Below, piece after piece: positions 35,801 to 47,462 of a stretch of 64,000 bases of DNA. This DNA is from Heliopora coerulea (taxonomy: Eukaryota; Cnidaria; Anthozoa; Scleralcyonacea; Helioporidae), in contig JASJOG010000194.1 of NCBI GenBank assembly GCA_030142905.1, positions 248,001 through 312,000 on the forward strand, read 5' to 3'. The first letter of the stretch is position 1. The number at the start of each line of letters is the position of its first letter. The position numbers and the translations under genes are program-made. The notes beneath the pieces were generated by a model that saw only the letters and a list, made by a program, of their open reading frames with translations, ran no database searches and was not told the origin of the DNA.

Positions 35801-38800
35801 AAGTAAATTGACCCAAAAGACCTCAAAAATAGTCAGCCGCTAAAGGGTTAAAGGAGACTTCAAGTTTTCATTAATCTTAAGTATTACTTTATGAACAATT
35901 ATTTTCTTTTCCCACAGATCATTACGAAGAAAGTTTTCATCATCAATTTCCGAAGCATATTATTTCAATATTGCAGGAACTAGATTTTGCAAGTTTCCAA
36001 GCCATTTAATTGCAATCAAACAAAACACTTTATGAAATTTACAAAGAACGCCAATATGACAAAACTGCCAGCTTCTCTAAACATGATATGAGAATTTTAA
36101 ATTCAAATTTTTGTTTTTTGACCACAATTCCGTATGTCGTTTCTTGATGTAGCTCAACGTGTGACATCGAAAGCAGTTATTTATGTGTCACAATTGTCAG
36201 GAAATGACAGCCACAGCTGTGGATCTCCTTTCTGGCCATGTCGAACTATTTCACGCGCTATACTTCACGCATCTCCGGGATCGACTATCTACCTCGATGG
36301 TACCAACACGACACAGGACCCATATAAATGTCAACCGTTGACGTCAAACCACAGAGGAATTCACGTCAACAAAAGCTTGTCATTCGTCGGGATTCGGACA
36401 CGAGCTCACATTGAGTGTGACAAAGGACAAGACTGGGTGATGGACGGAAGAAATAGTACCAATCTAACGAACATGAATTTCACTGGGCTTGTTTTTAAAA
36501 ATTCCCGACTTCATTTCATTGACACCTCTGTCGACGTGATACAATGTGTGTTTTCAGGGACAAGAAATCTGGCGCTGAATTTCACCATTCTACATAGAAA
36601 TTTCCTTGGTCTCTCGTTCGACGAAGTTATCTTTGAAGACAACGAAGCCTGCCTGTCACTGACGAGAGTGTCCATGAATGGCGGACAATCGCAAACAACT
36701 GTTGATATAAGAAATTCTGTCTTCCGTAGAAATGGGCTTAGAAACGTTCCAAGTCAGCCCATTTTACAATCGACTGTACTTTCTTTGAACTGTTCAAAGA
36801 AAAACGCTTTTATCGACATTACGATAAAGAACACAAGTTTTTATGAGAACCTTATCCAGGGATACGGTATGATATTCTTGAGAAACAAAGGTGGTCTTAC
36901 TAATTTTGTTCTCGAAGATGCCGATCTTGTTGCCAATGTGAAAAGGAATACCCGCTCGCGGTCTAGTTTGTTGCTTTTCGATTGTTTAAACTTGACTGTC
37001 ACTATTGAAGCATCTCGTATTTTGAGAAACATAATCCGTCTTCTGTCTGTTTATGGTAGTTCAACTGTAGTGAACATTTCCAATTCAATGGTTAACAATT
37101 TCACTAACCCACTTGGACATGGTGGTGTTTTTTACATTCAAAGTAACGTACTTAATTTGTTGATCGATAACTGCTCTTTAACTTACGGAAAGTCCTCGAT
37201 TGGACATGGCGGGGCTGGTTTCATTTATGTACCGACCGTCTCCGTTGTGATCGAAAATTCCAGTTTCAGAGGTTTAAAGTCTTCTGGTTGTGGTGGTGTG
37301 TTATACATGACGTCACTTAGAAACTACGGGAGAGATTTGGTGAATTTTATATTGACTATAAAAAGATCATCGTTTTCTTTTAACTCCGCGACTTGTGGAG
37401 GGGTTATTTACGTTGAATCACCTGTCAATGTTAATCTCAGTACAACGATCAACAACTGTAAGTTTTCTTCCAACAGGGCGATCAAAGGAGGAGGAGTTAT
37501 GTTGTTTTCTAAGGTAATTGGTGCTGATGGTAGAGCTATCCAAATGGTTCAACAGGATCCCGTTGCGATGGGAAGTTTCTTTAGCCTCACGGCGAGGAAT
37601 GTTATGTTTCTCCACAATCTGGCTGGTGGTCCTGGTGGAGTGCTGAACCTAAGCCCAAGCCGTGTTACCACTTTGTACTTTCGTAACATTTCGTTTGTAG
37701 AAAATCATTCACAAAGCTATGGCGGTGTTTTCGTTATGGCAAGGAACTCCAGATTTGTTGACAATAATTCCTCTCGGTTTAATCTCACTGCCAGTGATGT
37801 ATGTTTTACGAGTAACACTGCTTATTCACCCGGAGGAGCGTTATATTTTTGGCTTCAGACGAAAACTAACGTCTTCTCCTTTGAAGACGTAACCTTCAAG
37901 GACAACAGCGTGACAGTGTCATCTGGAGGCGCCATGTTTGTAACAAGTGATCTCGAAGTCTATGTTCAGATCGATATTAATCGCTCCTTCTTTGCGAGAA
38001 ACAACGTGGGAAGTACTGGGGGAGCTATCTGTCTAAATGGACGTGGAAAGTTTACTTGTAAAGACTCAGTCTTCCAATCGAACGTTGCTAACTATGTTGG
38101 AGGTGCAATATTTCTTGAGATGACCAATTCCTCTGTAGGCCTGATAAACACTACATTCTCAAACAATTCTTGCAATTATGTAGGGGGAGCTGTGCATCTT
38201 AACATTAAATACAGTTCTAGATTAAACATTACCGACACCTCGTTTAAGAACAATACAGCCTTCGAAGGAGTTGGAGGAGCTGTCTTCATGCCGATGTCAG
38301 AAGATCGACTAAACCAATCTGGATGTCAGAAGTCTAGACGCACTTGGATTTATAACAGCACCGCTACAATTCAAAACACCCATTTTGAACACAACATTGC
38401 TGCCGCTGATGGTGCTTTGTCTGTCACGAATGGTGAGATAAACTTCCAAAACTGCACCTTTATTGACAACTTCGCGTCGGTTCAAGGTGGCCACATCTCC
38501 AACTACGGTTCCAACAGTCTACAAATACATGACTCTGTTTTTCGGCAAACCATCGCCAGTGTTTCAAAGCACGACAAAAAGTTCAATTTACCTTCGTTTA
38601 TACAAACGTACAGCATTGGTCCTTTCGTTCTTGTAAATTCAACAGTTGACCTCCAAACGCCGTGGAAGCCCGACCCACTTATAATGGTTTATAAAGGTAG
38701 CCTTGTTGATTTTGATAATTTTTCGTCCGTTGTATGCCCGATTGGATCTTTTGTTTCAAAGCTAAACTTATCTTATCCAAACAGGAAGAACTTCCCCTGC

Positions 38801-40627
38801 ACCATACAACTCACCGTTCTTCGTTTGACCTGCCAAGAGTGCAGTCCTGGCTTTTACAGCCTTAAAAAAGGACACACGAAAGGTCTAACCGTCGCTAAGG
38901 ACTTTCGTTGCATCCCATGCCCTTACGGAGCCGACTGTTCTCCCTCGATTAAATCCAAACCTAACTTCTGGGGCTACCTTTCCCAAAGTGATCCACCGGC
39001 TTTAAACTTCACTCTTTGTCCGCTCGACTACTGTCGGTCTCCGAAGCGAACTTCTGATGGTTATAACGACTGCCATGGAAACCGTGGTGGCTTTATGTGC
39101 GGCGAGTGTGCGCTGGGGTACACCGAGGGATTGTTCTCAACCGACTGTAGGTTGGCAAACAAATGCGCTGATCGTTGGTTCTGGGTCGTATCTCTTGCAC
39201 TCGTCCTGGCAATTGCTCTGTTCCTCATTCTCAAACCACCGATAGTTACATTTGCTGTCAAACAAGTCTTATGGTTTAAAACACTTTTTGTTGGCGGGAA
39301 CTCGACGCCTGCTGGTTATCAGAATGGCGAAGCCACTCCGTCTTCGTCGGAAGAAGTAGAATCTACATTTTTATTATCCACGGAAGAAATAGAATATGAA
39401 AAGAGTCAATCTGCAGGTTTCCTCGAAATTATCTTTTATTTCTATCAGATCTCCAACTTACTTCTCACCTCTACCTCGGTGGAAGAACTCGTAAAAACCA
39501 AGCTTATTCCTCCAGTGGTTGGGTTTTTTAATTTTCAACAAAGATTTTCTCACCAAGGCCTCGTCTGTCCCTTTACTGGACTAACTCCACAAACTAAGAA
39601 ACTATTTGAAACCATTCCGGTGTTCAGCACACTTTTTGCTATTTACGTCGTCTACGGTCTTCACCTCGTTTTGTGCCAGGTTCTAAGAAGAACAGCTCCC
39701 CGTTTTGGGCCGTATCTAGGGGCAACCATGCAAACCTTGTTGCTAGGATATGCAACGGTGGCGAAGATGAGCTTGTCACTTGTTCGCTGTGTTCCTATTA
39801 GATCTGAAAAACGCTGGTTTTATAATGGAACTGTCGTGTGTTTTCAATGGTGGCAGTATTTATTGATCGCTTTTAATGTAATTGTTGTAGTCCCTTTTAT
39901 ATTTGTGTTGGCTTGGGGCTCGGTGAAGTTGTATTATGGGAGGATCTCGGCTATGCAAATGCTGTTTGCGTCGGTCTTTCCGCTTCCTTTTCTGGCTTTT
40001 TGGTTTTTCCGTGCAATCCGCCGAGACGCAAATGATGTTTGCCATCAGAGCGAATATGCCGAGGCATTAAAGGAAGTGCTTCACAAGCCGTTCAGAGAGC
40101 CGGAGACTGGTAACAAAGGAGCCCTTTACTGGGAAAGCGTCATGATTGGCCGTCGGTTTGTCTTAATTTCTTTATACTGTTTCTTGACAGAGCCTTCCAT
40201 GCGCCTCCTCTGTATGATGTTCGTGTGTGTGCTGGCTGTTCTACATCATTTAAAGGTCAGGCCTTTCCGGAATCCCCACGCCAACACTGCTGAGACTGTG
40301 TCGCTTCTGTGTTTGGTTATTTTAGCACTAATCAATATGTACAAAGCCGTTATCATGGCAACCGAAAGGCAAATCAAAGGTCCTTTCGTGGAAATCTTCC
40401 GGGCGTTTGAGTGGGTTGAGATTTCGTTATTGGGCTTTTTACCAGTCATGTTTTTCTTGGTCATCACCCTGAGCGTAGTCTCTTTGGCTGTTCGTGCCGT
40501 TTTTGCATCTTGTAGATGCCTTTGTGAATATTTCACCGCAGTATGTCTTCGTTGCAGCTCAGAATCTGATGAATGCGATCCTCTATTGGACGTAACCAGT
40601 GACGTTCATGTACACAGCATTGAGTAA
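32771..40627 (+). CDS. Beta-helix multi-pass membrane protein, gene 3
   Basis: Exons 32771-32825 and 36153-40627 give 1509 residues. Exon 1 encodes MQMYKRFLLVAAFVALLS and ends in phase 1. The acceptor (TTTCTTGATGTAG) leads to a joined Ala codon, then Gln-Arg-Val-Thr. Domain order is as in gene 2: signal, GGVFYI/GGAIY and FxxN beta-helix, Cys-rich part, 9-10 membrane segments. The ectodomain is clearly diverged from gene 2, while the part encoded by about 38515-40500 is almost identical to it. One helix rung is missing near residue 460-480 (DNA about 37500-37590). The C-terminal tail diverges again and lacks gene 2's LYKAAIAACLR. An ATG at 36134 in frame lies before the acceptor and is not needed. 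Confidence 0.9.
32826..36152 (+). other. Gene 3 intron
   Basis: 3327 bp. Homology to duplication copy 1 stops at about 33493. 34735-34930 is a strongly pyrimidine-rich stretch (T and C runs). Nothing else coding was recognised. Confidence 0.65.
36153..40627 (+). CDS. Gene 3 exon 2, mature protein
   Basis: 4475-nt open exon ending TAA... at 40625-40627 after VHSIE. It contains SGNDSHSCGSPFWPCRT at the start of the mature protein and the conserved CPYGADCSPS and CGECALGYTEG motifs before the first membrane segment. Confidence 0.95.
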
Positions 40628-41288
40628 TCTGCGTATGCGTCTGACGTCTTCAATTTAAAACCTCTCATGATTGGACAATTCATACCGGAACGTGATTGTC
40701 AAGCTGAAGCAGAGCTTAGTTTTTAAGTAGCTTAGGGCAACACGACTGCCAAACCAACGACGCACGCGTAAGTTTAAAATTTCGAAAGCATTAATTTTAG
40801 CTTCAGGGCCATCCTCAAGCTATCATGGAACCAATATTCATGACAAAACAACACTGCCGATATCAATGGTAAAAGTTGACTTCAGCCGGATTTGGAACTG
40901 AAATCGAGCTGAAACACAACATATCCTTTGTGATTACCATTCAGCTTTCGCAACAGTCTCTCGCTTAGGATTCGACAAATCGCTTATAGTCTTATACAGT
41001 GGCCTAGAACAAGTTCGCAAATGTTGTTGGGCAAATGGTTCATTCCCCCACCATAGCTGTGCACGGAACAACTTCATCCTCCAATTGACTTATTATTGAA
41101 TCACGAATATAATAATATATGATATAAGTATATAGTTTTATAATATAATGTAAATATAAAATTTTATCCATTAGAAATGGAAAATAAAAGAGTTATTTAC
41201 TGCTTTGTTTTACCTTCAATAATTTTGCGACCGCAAGTGAATGAACTTTCTCCGCCATCATGCTTTCATCGTCACCCATGGCGTCACC

Positions 41289-41835
41289 TTAGTTCTCAGT
41301 TTTCCCGCGGTATTTGAAAAGCCATTTTATTTCAGAATCATCCTCAGAGATATACATGAAAAGAAACCTTTCTTGGTAACCTGACACTGCCGAAGTCAAC
41401 TGAAAAATGTTGACTGGAGCGGGATTTGAACTCGCACCTTCGGGATACCGGTCCGCCGCTCTATCCGTCCGCTGATAGCTCAATAGGTAGATCGGCAGAC
41501 CGGTGTCCCGAAGGTGCGAGTTCAAATCCCGCTCGAGTCAACATTTTTCAGCTGACTTCGGCAGTGTCAGATTATCATAAAAAGTTTCTGTTCGTGTATA
41601 TCTCTGAGGATGATTCTGAAATGGAATTGAAACACTGCACATCCTCTCATGGATAAGCGTTAAGTTGTCGCGAGAATATCTCGTGCACTTAAATTGGATA
41701 AAACTCGCCTCCAATCCCTGTGGACTCGATAGTTCAACAGGTTGAGCGACGGACCGGTATCCCGAAGGTGCGAGTTCAAATCCCGCTCGAGTCAATTTTT
41801 TTCAGTTGACTTCGGCAGGGTCAGATTATCATGAA
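41289..41835. repeat. Family B tRNA-like cluster, inverted pair plus third copy
   Basis: A minus copy (41411-41468) and a plus copy (41470-41539) stand head to head and form a hairpin of about 60-bp arms. A third copy, plus, is at 41723-41793 with the same upstream segment as the one at 22203. All share the CCGAAGGTGCGAGTTCAAAT stretch. Confidence 0.8.
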
Positions 41836-42663
41836 AAGATTTTTTTTAAAAGGCCAGGTTACAGCTTTTTATTCCACGACTGTGCACGCCATGCATTATG
41901 TGGCGACTATTTTCGTAAATACTTACTTTCTATGGCTTATTAACCATTAGTGCAGAGGAAAACTCGCTAAATTACGCAGACAAGGGCTTCTAAACGCCCC
42001 TAGCCCGAGGACAAATTTTATGAACACATATTTGTCGAACATTGCCCTCGCTTCAGGTTCGGGCTGGCCATTGTGCCATCTTGCCACAGGACAATGGCTG
42101 GCCATTGGTCCGAAAAATCAAGCTCTTAGCGAGCAAAGGATCCCCTGGTTAACTAACACCATTATTGTGTGTAATGTTCAAATCATTCCTTATAATACCT
42201 ATTAATAATTCATAAAAAGAACAAAAGAATTTAAAGTTTAATCAATTGTTGTAAATGTTATACAACCACACGTATCACTTGTATCACTTGGAATCTTCAC
42301 CGTTCTTCAAAAACACGAATGTTTACCTGTGTAGTGCCTCCTCAGTATTAATTATAAACATCGCGTGTTTAAATTAATTGGAACAATGCCTTGCGGTTAA
42401 CTTAACTTTATTATTTTTAAAGTTCATCAGTTACTAACTGGAATTAGCGTACGAGTGTTTTCAACATTAGCTCGCAGCCTTTTTCTGACTCGCTCAGCCT
42501 CGCGCGCTGAACATGTATTCGTATCGTAAGCACTTTAAAAATATTCGCCTCGTATTGTATCGGACATACAGTCACTCGCCTTCGGCTCGAGCTTGTTTAT
42601 CCGATACAACACCGCCGCTCATATTGCAGATAGTAATCAAATTAAGTGTATGCCACTCTCAGG

Positions 42664-42785
42664 CCTATTCATTGTTCGTTCTTTAAAAGCCCTGAAAATG
42701 AGTGTAAACCCTTACCCTAACGCTAAGCCTGACCCCTTGGGTTTATACACATTTTCGGGGTTTTTTAAGAACGAAGAATGAATGG
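42664..42785. repeat. Hairpin element with 48-bp arms
   Basis: Arms 42664-42711 and 42739-42785 are imperfect reverse complements (about 85-90 percent). The loop contains ACCCTAACGCTAAGCC, vaguely telomere-like. No coding sequence. Confidence 0.75.
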
Positions 42786-43071
42786 GGTCGCGTAAACTTT
42801 ACATACACCGTAAATGATACTTAATATTATTAACGTATTGTGGCTTCGGGCTCGTTTACTATAGCTCGTTTTGATGTATCCGATTAAGTCACTAGAGCCT
42901 CCGTGACCTATTACTACATTAGTGAGCAAATTGATAACGGAGTTTGTGCCCGAAACGCAGCATTGCGTACCCCAAGACGAACAGCTGTACACGACAATTG
43001 TGTTGTGTGAATGGGCCCAACCCCATAAGCAGCGCATATTTATGATAAACCAATACTAAACTCCCCTTCCG

Positions 43072-43143
43072 GATCTCGGTCGCTCAATCGTTGAAGCGTC
43101 TCACCGGTGATCAGGTTGCGGGTTTGATCCCATTCTGGAGCTT
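43072..43143 (+). repeat. tRNA-like repeat, family A, diverged
   Basis: Recognisable by TCTCACCGGTGATCAG and a B-box-like GGGTTTGATCCC. It is shorter in the variable part than other copies. Confidence 0.6.
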
Positions 43144-43317
43144 AGAACACATTTTTGTGGGTAAATGAGGTTGACTACCGTCCACCTATTATCTGCAATA
43201 ACACCAGTCTCCCATGTGCACAATATTGTGTTTAACATTAATGTCCTTCATTAACGTTATTAACGTGTCGTGGTAACCGCATCGCGGCACATATGTCGAA
43301 CCTGAACCCTCCATCTG

Positions 43318-43392
43318 GATCTCAGTGGCTCAATAGTCAGAACGTCTCACCGGCCGTGAGAAGGTTGCGAGTTTGATGTCTGTCTGAGACTC
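43318..43392 (+). repeat. tRNA-like repeat, family A, diverged
   Basis: GATCTCAGTGGCTCAATAGT head, TCTCACCGGC middle and GAGTTTGATG B-box-like part. The spacing of about 246 bp from the copy at 43072 is similar to the tandem unit at 22870-23330. Confidence 0.6.
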
Positions 43393-44934
43393 CGAAACAT
43401 TTTCGGAATATTTGAGCTTGAAGAACGCTTGCGGAATGTCTGTCGTTATATAATGTTTATTCACTGCCTTTATAACGTTTATTACGTATTGCCCCTTTCC
43501 CCACTGAATTACATACCCTCGAGCAAAATTCAAAGGGAACCACAGTCAATATTACTCATAGATTAAAGTTCTATTAGATACCATATTCGGTATATATCTT
43601 CTACGTCAAAGATGCACGATTCAACAATCTTTTAATCTGGACTAATGGTACCACGGCCTCATGAAAAAGAAATCGTTCTCTAGACGATTATTAGATAATA
43701 CATAATTTTTCTAAACGTATTAAAAACAAAAGAGATCTGCGTAACTGATAAAGCCTGTATATATAAAGTTTCGATATATAGTAGCGATTATATGGAAACT
43801 AGGCTTAAAACTGTCGCCGACTTTCCATTTCACAGCACTTTCTTGATACAAAACTAATACTTTTGCAATCAAAACTGAACAGCCAGTGTTCTTCAAGAAT
43901 GAGGGATAAATTACAAGTGCTTGTCATCGAAAGAGGAGAAAAGTATTTGACAGCTAACCATCTGAGTTATGACTGAAAATGATCGATACTGGATTCGCAT
44001 AACGAGAAGGAGCTCGCTTCTTCAAAACGTCTAGGATGATTTTCGTCATGACTGCTCTGAGCCGATAACAGGTTTGCGTGACACGAGGTCGTCTATTTGG
44101 ATTAAAAGAAAAAATTCCATTTATCCGTAGCATCGCGATATTGAGCACGTAGCTCCGGAAAAAACCCGTCCTGGTTTTCACTCCCAGGAAATGTTGGGAG
44201 ACGTTCTTGTCACTTACTGAGTTTTTTTAGAAATCTTCACTCCCCCTAGAAAGAGTGCTAAGAAACCAATCCCGACCGACAAATATTTAGTTCAAACATG
44301 AAAGGATAATTTACAAGGTTTATGAGGCTGTTAAATGTGACGTGATAAACTCATTTGAGCAGACAAAGGACTTTACTAAGCTGGCTGACTGACCTGTCGC
44401 CAGTGACGTGTAGCCTTTAATCGATGAGCTTGTCACTCGAACCTTGCAGGATTGAATATCGAAATGTAAACCCGAAACAGTTTACTCTGTCCCTTTGGAA
44501 GGGTCGGGGGTTGAGTTAAACAGCGTTCCTTTTGGGAACACGTTAAGTGGTCGAGACTGCGAGAACTTCCGCTCCTCATCCAACTAAAAACAAAGACCAA
44601 CTTGGAATAAAGACCAACCTTAATTAGGCCTAAAGATTGCTTAGAAGTGGCCCTAGTCGAAAAACAAAAAGAGCCGAACAAAGACGTAATTTTTTTGCAA
44701 TGACAGTCGCAATAAGGGCCGGCAGAGTGGAATGCGAGTGAACATTAGTGTCAACAAGTCAGTGCTATCTTGTCGGCCACCCGAATGACAAGAGACAGTA
44801 ACTTGCCAGTTCACGACACGTCAGTTGAAACACTATAATCACGGTCTTCTTTCTGAGAGAGAGAAAAAAAAAACTGATCCACCAGCGACGTTGAAAAAGA
44901 TTGGAAGGCTGAATACGCTCAAACTGAAACCGGA

Positions 44935-45999
44935 ATGAACATGGAATCGATGTCAACAAACACTTCGGGTTCAGATGAGCAGGAACACTGTCTTGTTCCA
45001 GCCTCTGTGGCTTACCCGGTAATTACTATAAACAGTCTTGCAAGCTTACTTGGTACGTTTGGGAACATCCTCGTCTGGGTAGCCGTCATTAAAAACACAC
45101 GACTCCAAACACTCACCAATTATTTTTTGTTAAGCCTTGCCTTCGCCGACGTTTTGGTGACTGGCGTGACTCAACCTTTGTTCGTTGTGCGAAATATTTT
45201 CACGGCACGGGACCAGTGTATTGCTGCTACGAGCATGGCTTACAGGATTCCGGCCCTCCTCTCTTGCATGGCGTCGATTCTGAATCTAACGGCCGTCTCC
45301 ATTGATCGCCTTATCTCCCTGAAATACCCGCTTCAAAAGCAAACCATTCTGCCGAAACGTCGCGGATTCTCCATCATTGCCGGGACATGGATACTGGCGT
45401 GCAGTTACATGGCCTTATCCTTCTATCTCAAGGAATCCATGACTTGGGCGATCATGACATTTGCGTATTTTGCAATTTGCTATCTCACAATGATCATAAC
45501 CCACTGGCACATGTATATAGTCAGCCATCGCTTCATCAAACGACGAAACATCCAGACAAGAAGGTATAGTTTTTCAATGGTTTCCTACACCAAGGACCGC
45601 GAAGCGGCAAAAACAATCACTATAATAATTGCAGTATTCACCCTTACGTGGTTACCTTTCGGTTGTGGCATCGGTTTGTCTGTAGCGAGAGGAATGGTCT
45701 TCGATAGAACTCTTGGCTATCCGTTGTTTACAGTAGGGTTACTAAACAGCTGCATCAATCCGGTTCTTTACAGCTGGCGAAACAAAGAGTTCCGGACAAC
45801 TTTTTGTCAGCTGCTAAAATGCCAAGATCCAAACCTCATGAGAAGAGAGAGCGTATCTTCCTTCTACATCGCGCGATCGAGGATTAGTACATGCACCAGT
45901 GTGCTGAGTGACAATACTGGACAATGCTACGACAAAAACGACCAGTCAAACAATAGCAAAAAACTCAGCGTTATAACCAACTGTGAGTTTCCACTGTAA
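44935..45999 (+). CDS. Class A (rhodopsin-like) G-protein-coupled receptor
   Basis: Single-exon gene of 354 residues, plasma membrane. Seven segments are visible: TM1 with GNILVW, TM2 with LSLAFADV, TM3 ending in DRL (for DRY), TM4 with GTWILACSY, TM5, TM6 with FTLTWLPF (for CWxP) and TM7 with NSCINPVLY (NPxxY), then a charged tail rich in Ser. An N-terminal NTS sequon is present. The second extracellular loop is very short and lacks the usual Cys. That, with the overall look, resembles the melanocortin/adenosine/cannabinoid side of class A, but the ligand cannot be assigned. The ATG at 44941 in the same frame is an alternative start. Confidence 0.92.
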   Translation: MNMESMSTNTSGSDEQEHCLVPASVAYPVITINSLASLLGTFGNILVWVAVIKNTRLQTLTNYFLLSLAFADVLVTGVTQPLFVVRNIFTARDQCIAATSMAYRIPALLSCMASILNLTAVSIDRLISLKYPLQKQTILPKRRGFSIIAGTWILACSYMALSFYLKESMTWAIMTFAYFAICYLTMIITHWHMYIVSHRFIKRRNIQTRRYSFSMVSYTKDREAAKTITIIIAVFTLTWLPFGCGIGLSVARGMVFDRTLGYPLFTVGLLNSCINPVLYSWRNKEFRTTFCQLLKCQDPNLMRRESVSSFYIARSRISTCTSVLSDNTGQCYDKNDQSNNSKKLSVITNCEFPL

Positions 46000-46100
46000 T
46001 GTACAAAACCAAGAAACAATGTACGCGATTTAGTAAAAGTATATACGAGTTAGTTAGTGTCAATTATTATACTATATTTGTTTTGATAACTATTTTTTTA

Positions 46101-46106
46101 AATAAA
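46101..46106 (+). terminator. Possible polyadenylation signal of the GPCR gene
   Basis: AATAAA about 100 bp after the GPCR stop codon, in an AT-rich stretch. Confidence 0.45.
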
Positions 46107-47285
46107 TAATTTGGTCTTCACGAACGTAAAATTTGAAACTGAAATGAAAATCGGTCGACAAATGTGTTGCGGGAAGGAAACTTCACCTAAAGGCTCGAAC
46201 CATTTTCTGGTCTATGCACGATAAACGACCGATGATATCAACGAATTGAATGTTGTGATAAAAATAAAATAAATTAATACAATAAACGGTATTTACGGTA
46301 TCATTTAGACAGATAACGTTCTCACTTAGAACAATAAAATAGACCCAACTATAAGTGATTTCATTGTGGTCAGTGTTCGGAACTTTGCAAAGGGCATGTA
46401 AGGGTTAAGACGTCGGAGAAAGTGATAGAACAACTGGAAAGAATATCTATCGCGTTGATCAATGCTGCTCAAGCAAATATTAGAATCAAAGTTGACACAG
46501 AACCTGGTGTGGCTTCAAAAGCATTTGAAAAATGAATGACAACTAAACAAACTCTGCTCGCGAATATTGAATTAATTATACTCAAAACTTTGAGCAAGGC
46601 TTGCTAGCGCTAAAAACCACTTCGCGATTATGAGAATAATTGCACGTCTCTGACTTTCGTTTTAACCAATAAGTCTTTCTCCGACAGTGTGCGTTCAAAA
46701 ACCCGAATAATTCGTATATTCAATTCTCTTCATTGGCCAACATTGTAACGCCTGTGTTTGGCTCTCGACTTGAAGTGCTTCTAAAAACAGCACAAAATGA
46801 CAAGACACCAGAAACCACCAGAAACATTACGTTCATGGATAGCCGCCCTCACAGTCTTAAAAATACATTTCTTTTCTAGATTTAACAATTAAATTTATTA
46901 AATTTTTGGGCGTCTCAAAGAGCCTAAGAATACTTAAGCAATAAAAATTAAAAGAGTTTCTTACTATTTGCTCAAAATAAATTAAAGGAAAAGAAAGGTG
47001 TAAACAAAATGACTTTTATGGATATAGTGTGTAAATCACTGGTTACTGGCATTACGAAGTTTGGTCTGTGAAAGGGGAACAGACTAGGTAGAATATTACA
47101 CCCAAGAAATTATTAAACTAAAAAACAATCAGGTATCAACACTAGGCTAACTGAGAAGATGTAGACTAATGGGAAGTAGCTATTACCAAGCTAACTTGCT
47201 TAATCCAGTTGTAGTTTACTCTAAAAATAGCTACGCGAAGTGTTCATGTCTGCCGTTCTTGGAGCATTTCAAAGTTTCAATGGCA

Positions 47286-47462
47286 GGTTTCCCTTACACA
47301 TCTGCTGCATACAACTACCAGAATGCCTTTCGAAATCCTGTTTCTAATTTTAATCGGAGCAATTGTCTTTCTATTCGCTTTAGGAATTCAGTGTTTGTAT
47401 GGAAATGAAAACACCGCAAAGTGTTTTGATAGTTGTATTCAGCTGACCTAATAAGGGGAACC
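47286..47462. mobile_element. 177-bp MITE-like element, copy 2
   Basis: Same length and orientation as 18417-18593. The terminal inverted repeats begin GGTTTCCCTTA and, read inward from the right, GGTTCCCCTTA. The 5-8 bases before both copies (CAATGGCA) are alike, so the true left end may lie slightly further out. Confidence 0.75.

Larger units (their letters stand above)
40628..44934. other. Intergenic region between gene 3 and the GPCR
   Basis: No gene supported. It contains the family B repeat cluster (41289-41835), a hairpin at 42664-42785 and two family A tRNA-like copies. 41100-41180 is AT-rich. The 60-90 codon frames here look like chance. Confidence 0.55.

Noticed and set aside
36134..36152. 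ATG at 36134 as the gene 3 start
   Set aside because: It lies before an acceptor whose phase matches the signal-peptide exon at 32771, and it would leave no signal peptide.
37512..37553. A tiny intron in gene 3 (GTAATTGG to CAACAG, 42 nt)
   Set aside because: Too short for a normal intron, and the frame is open through it; a rung deletion explains the difference from gene 2.
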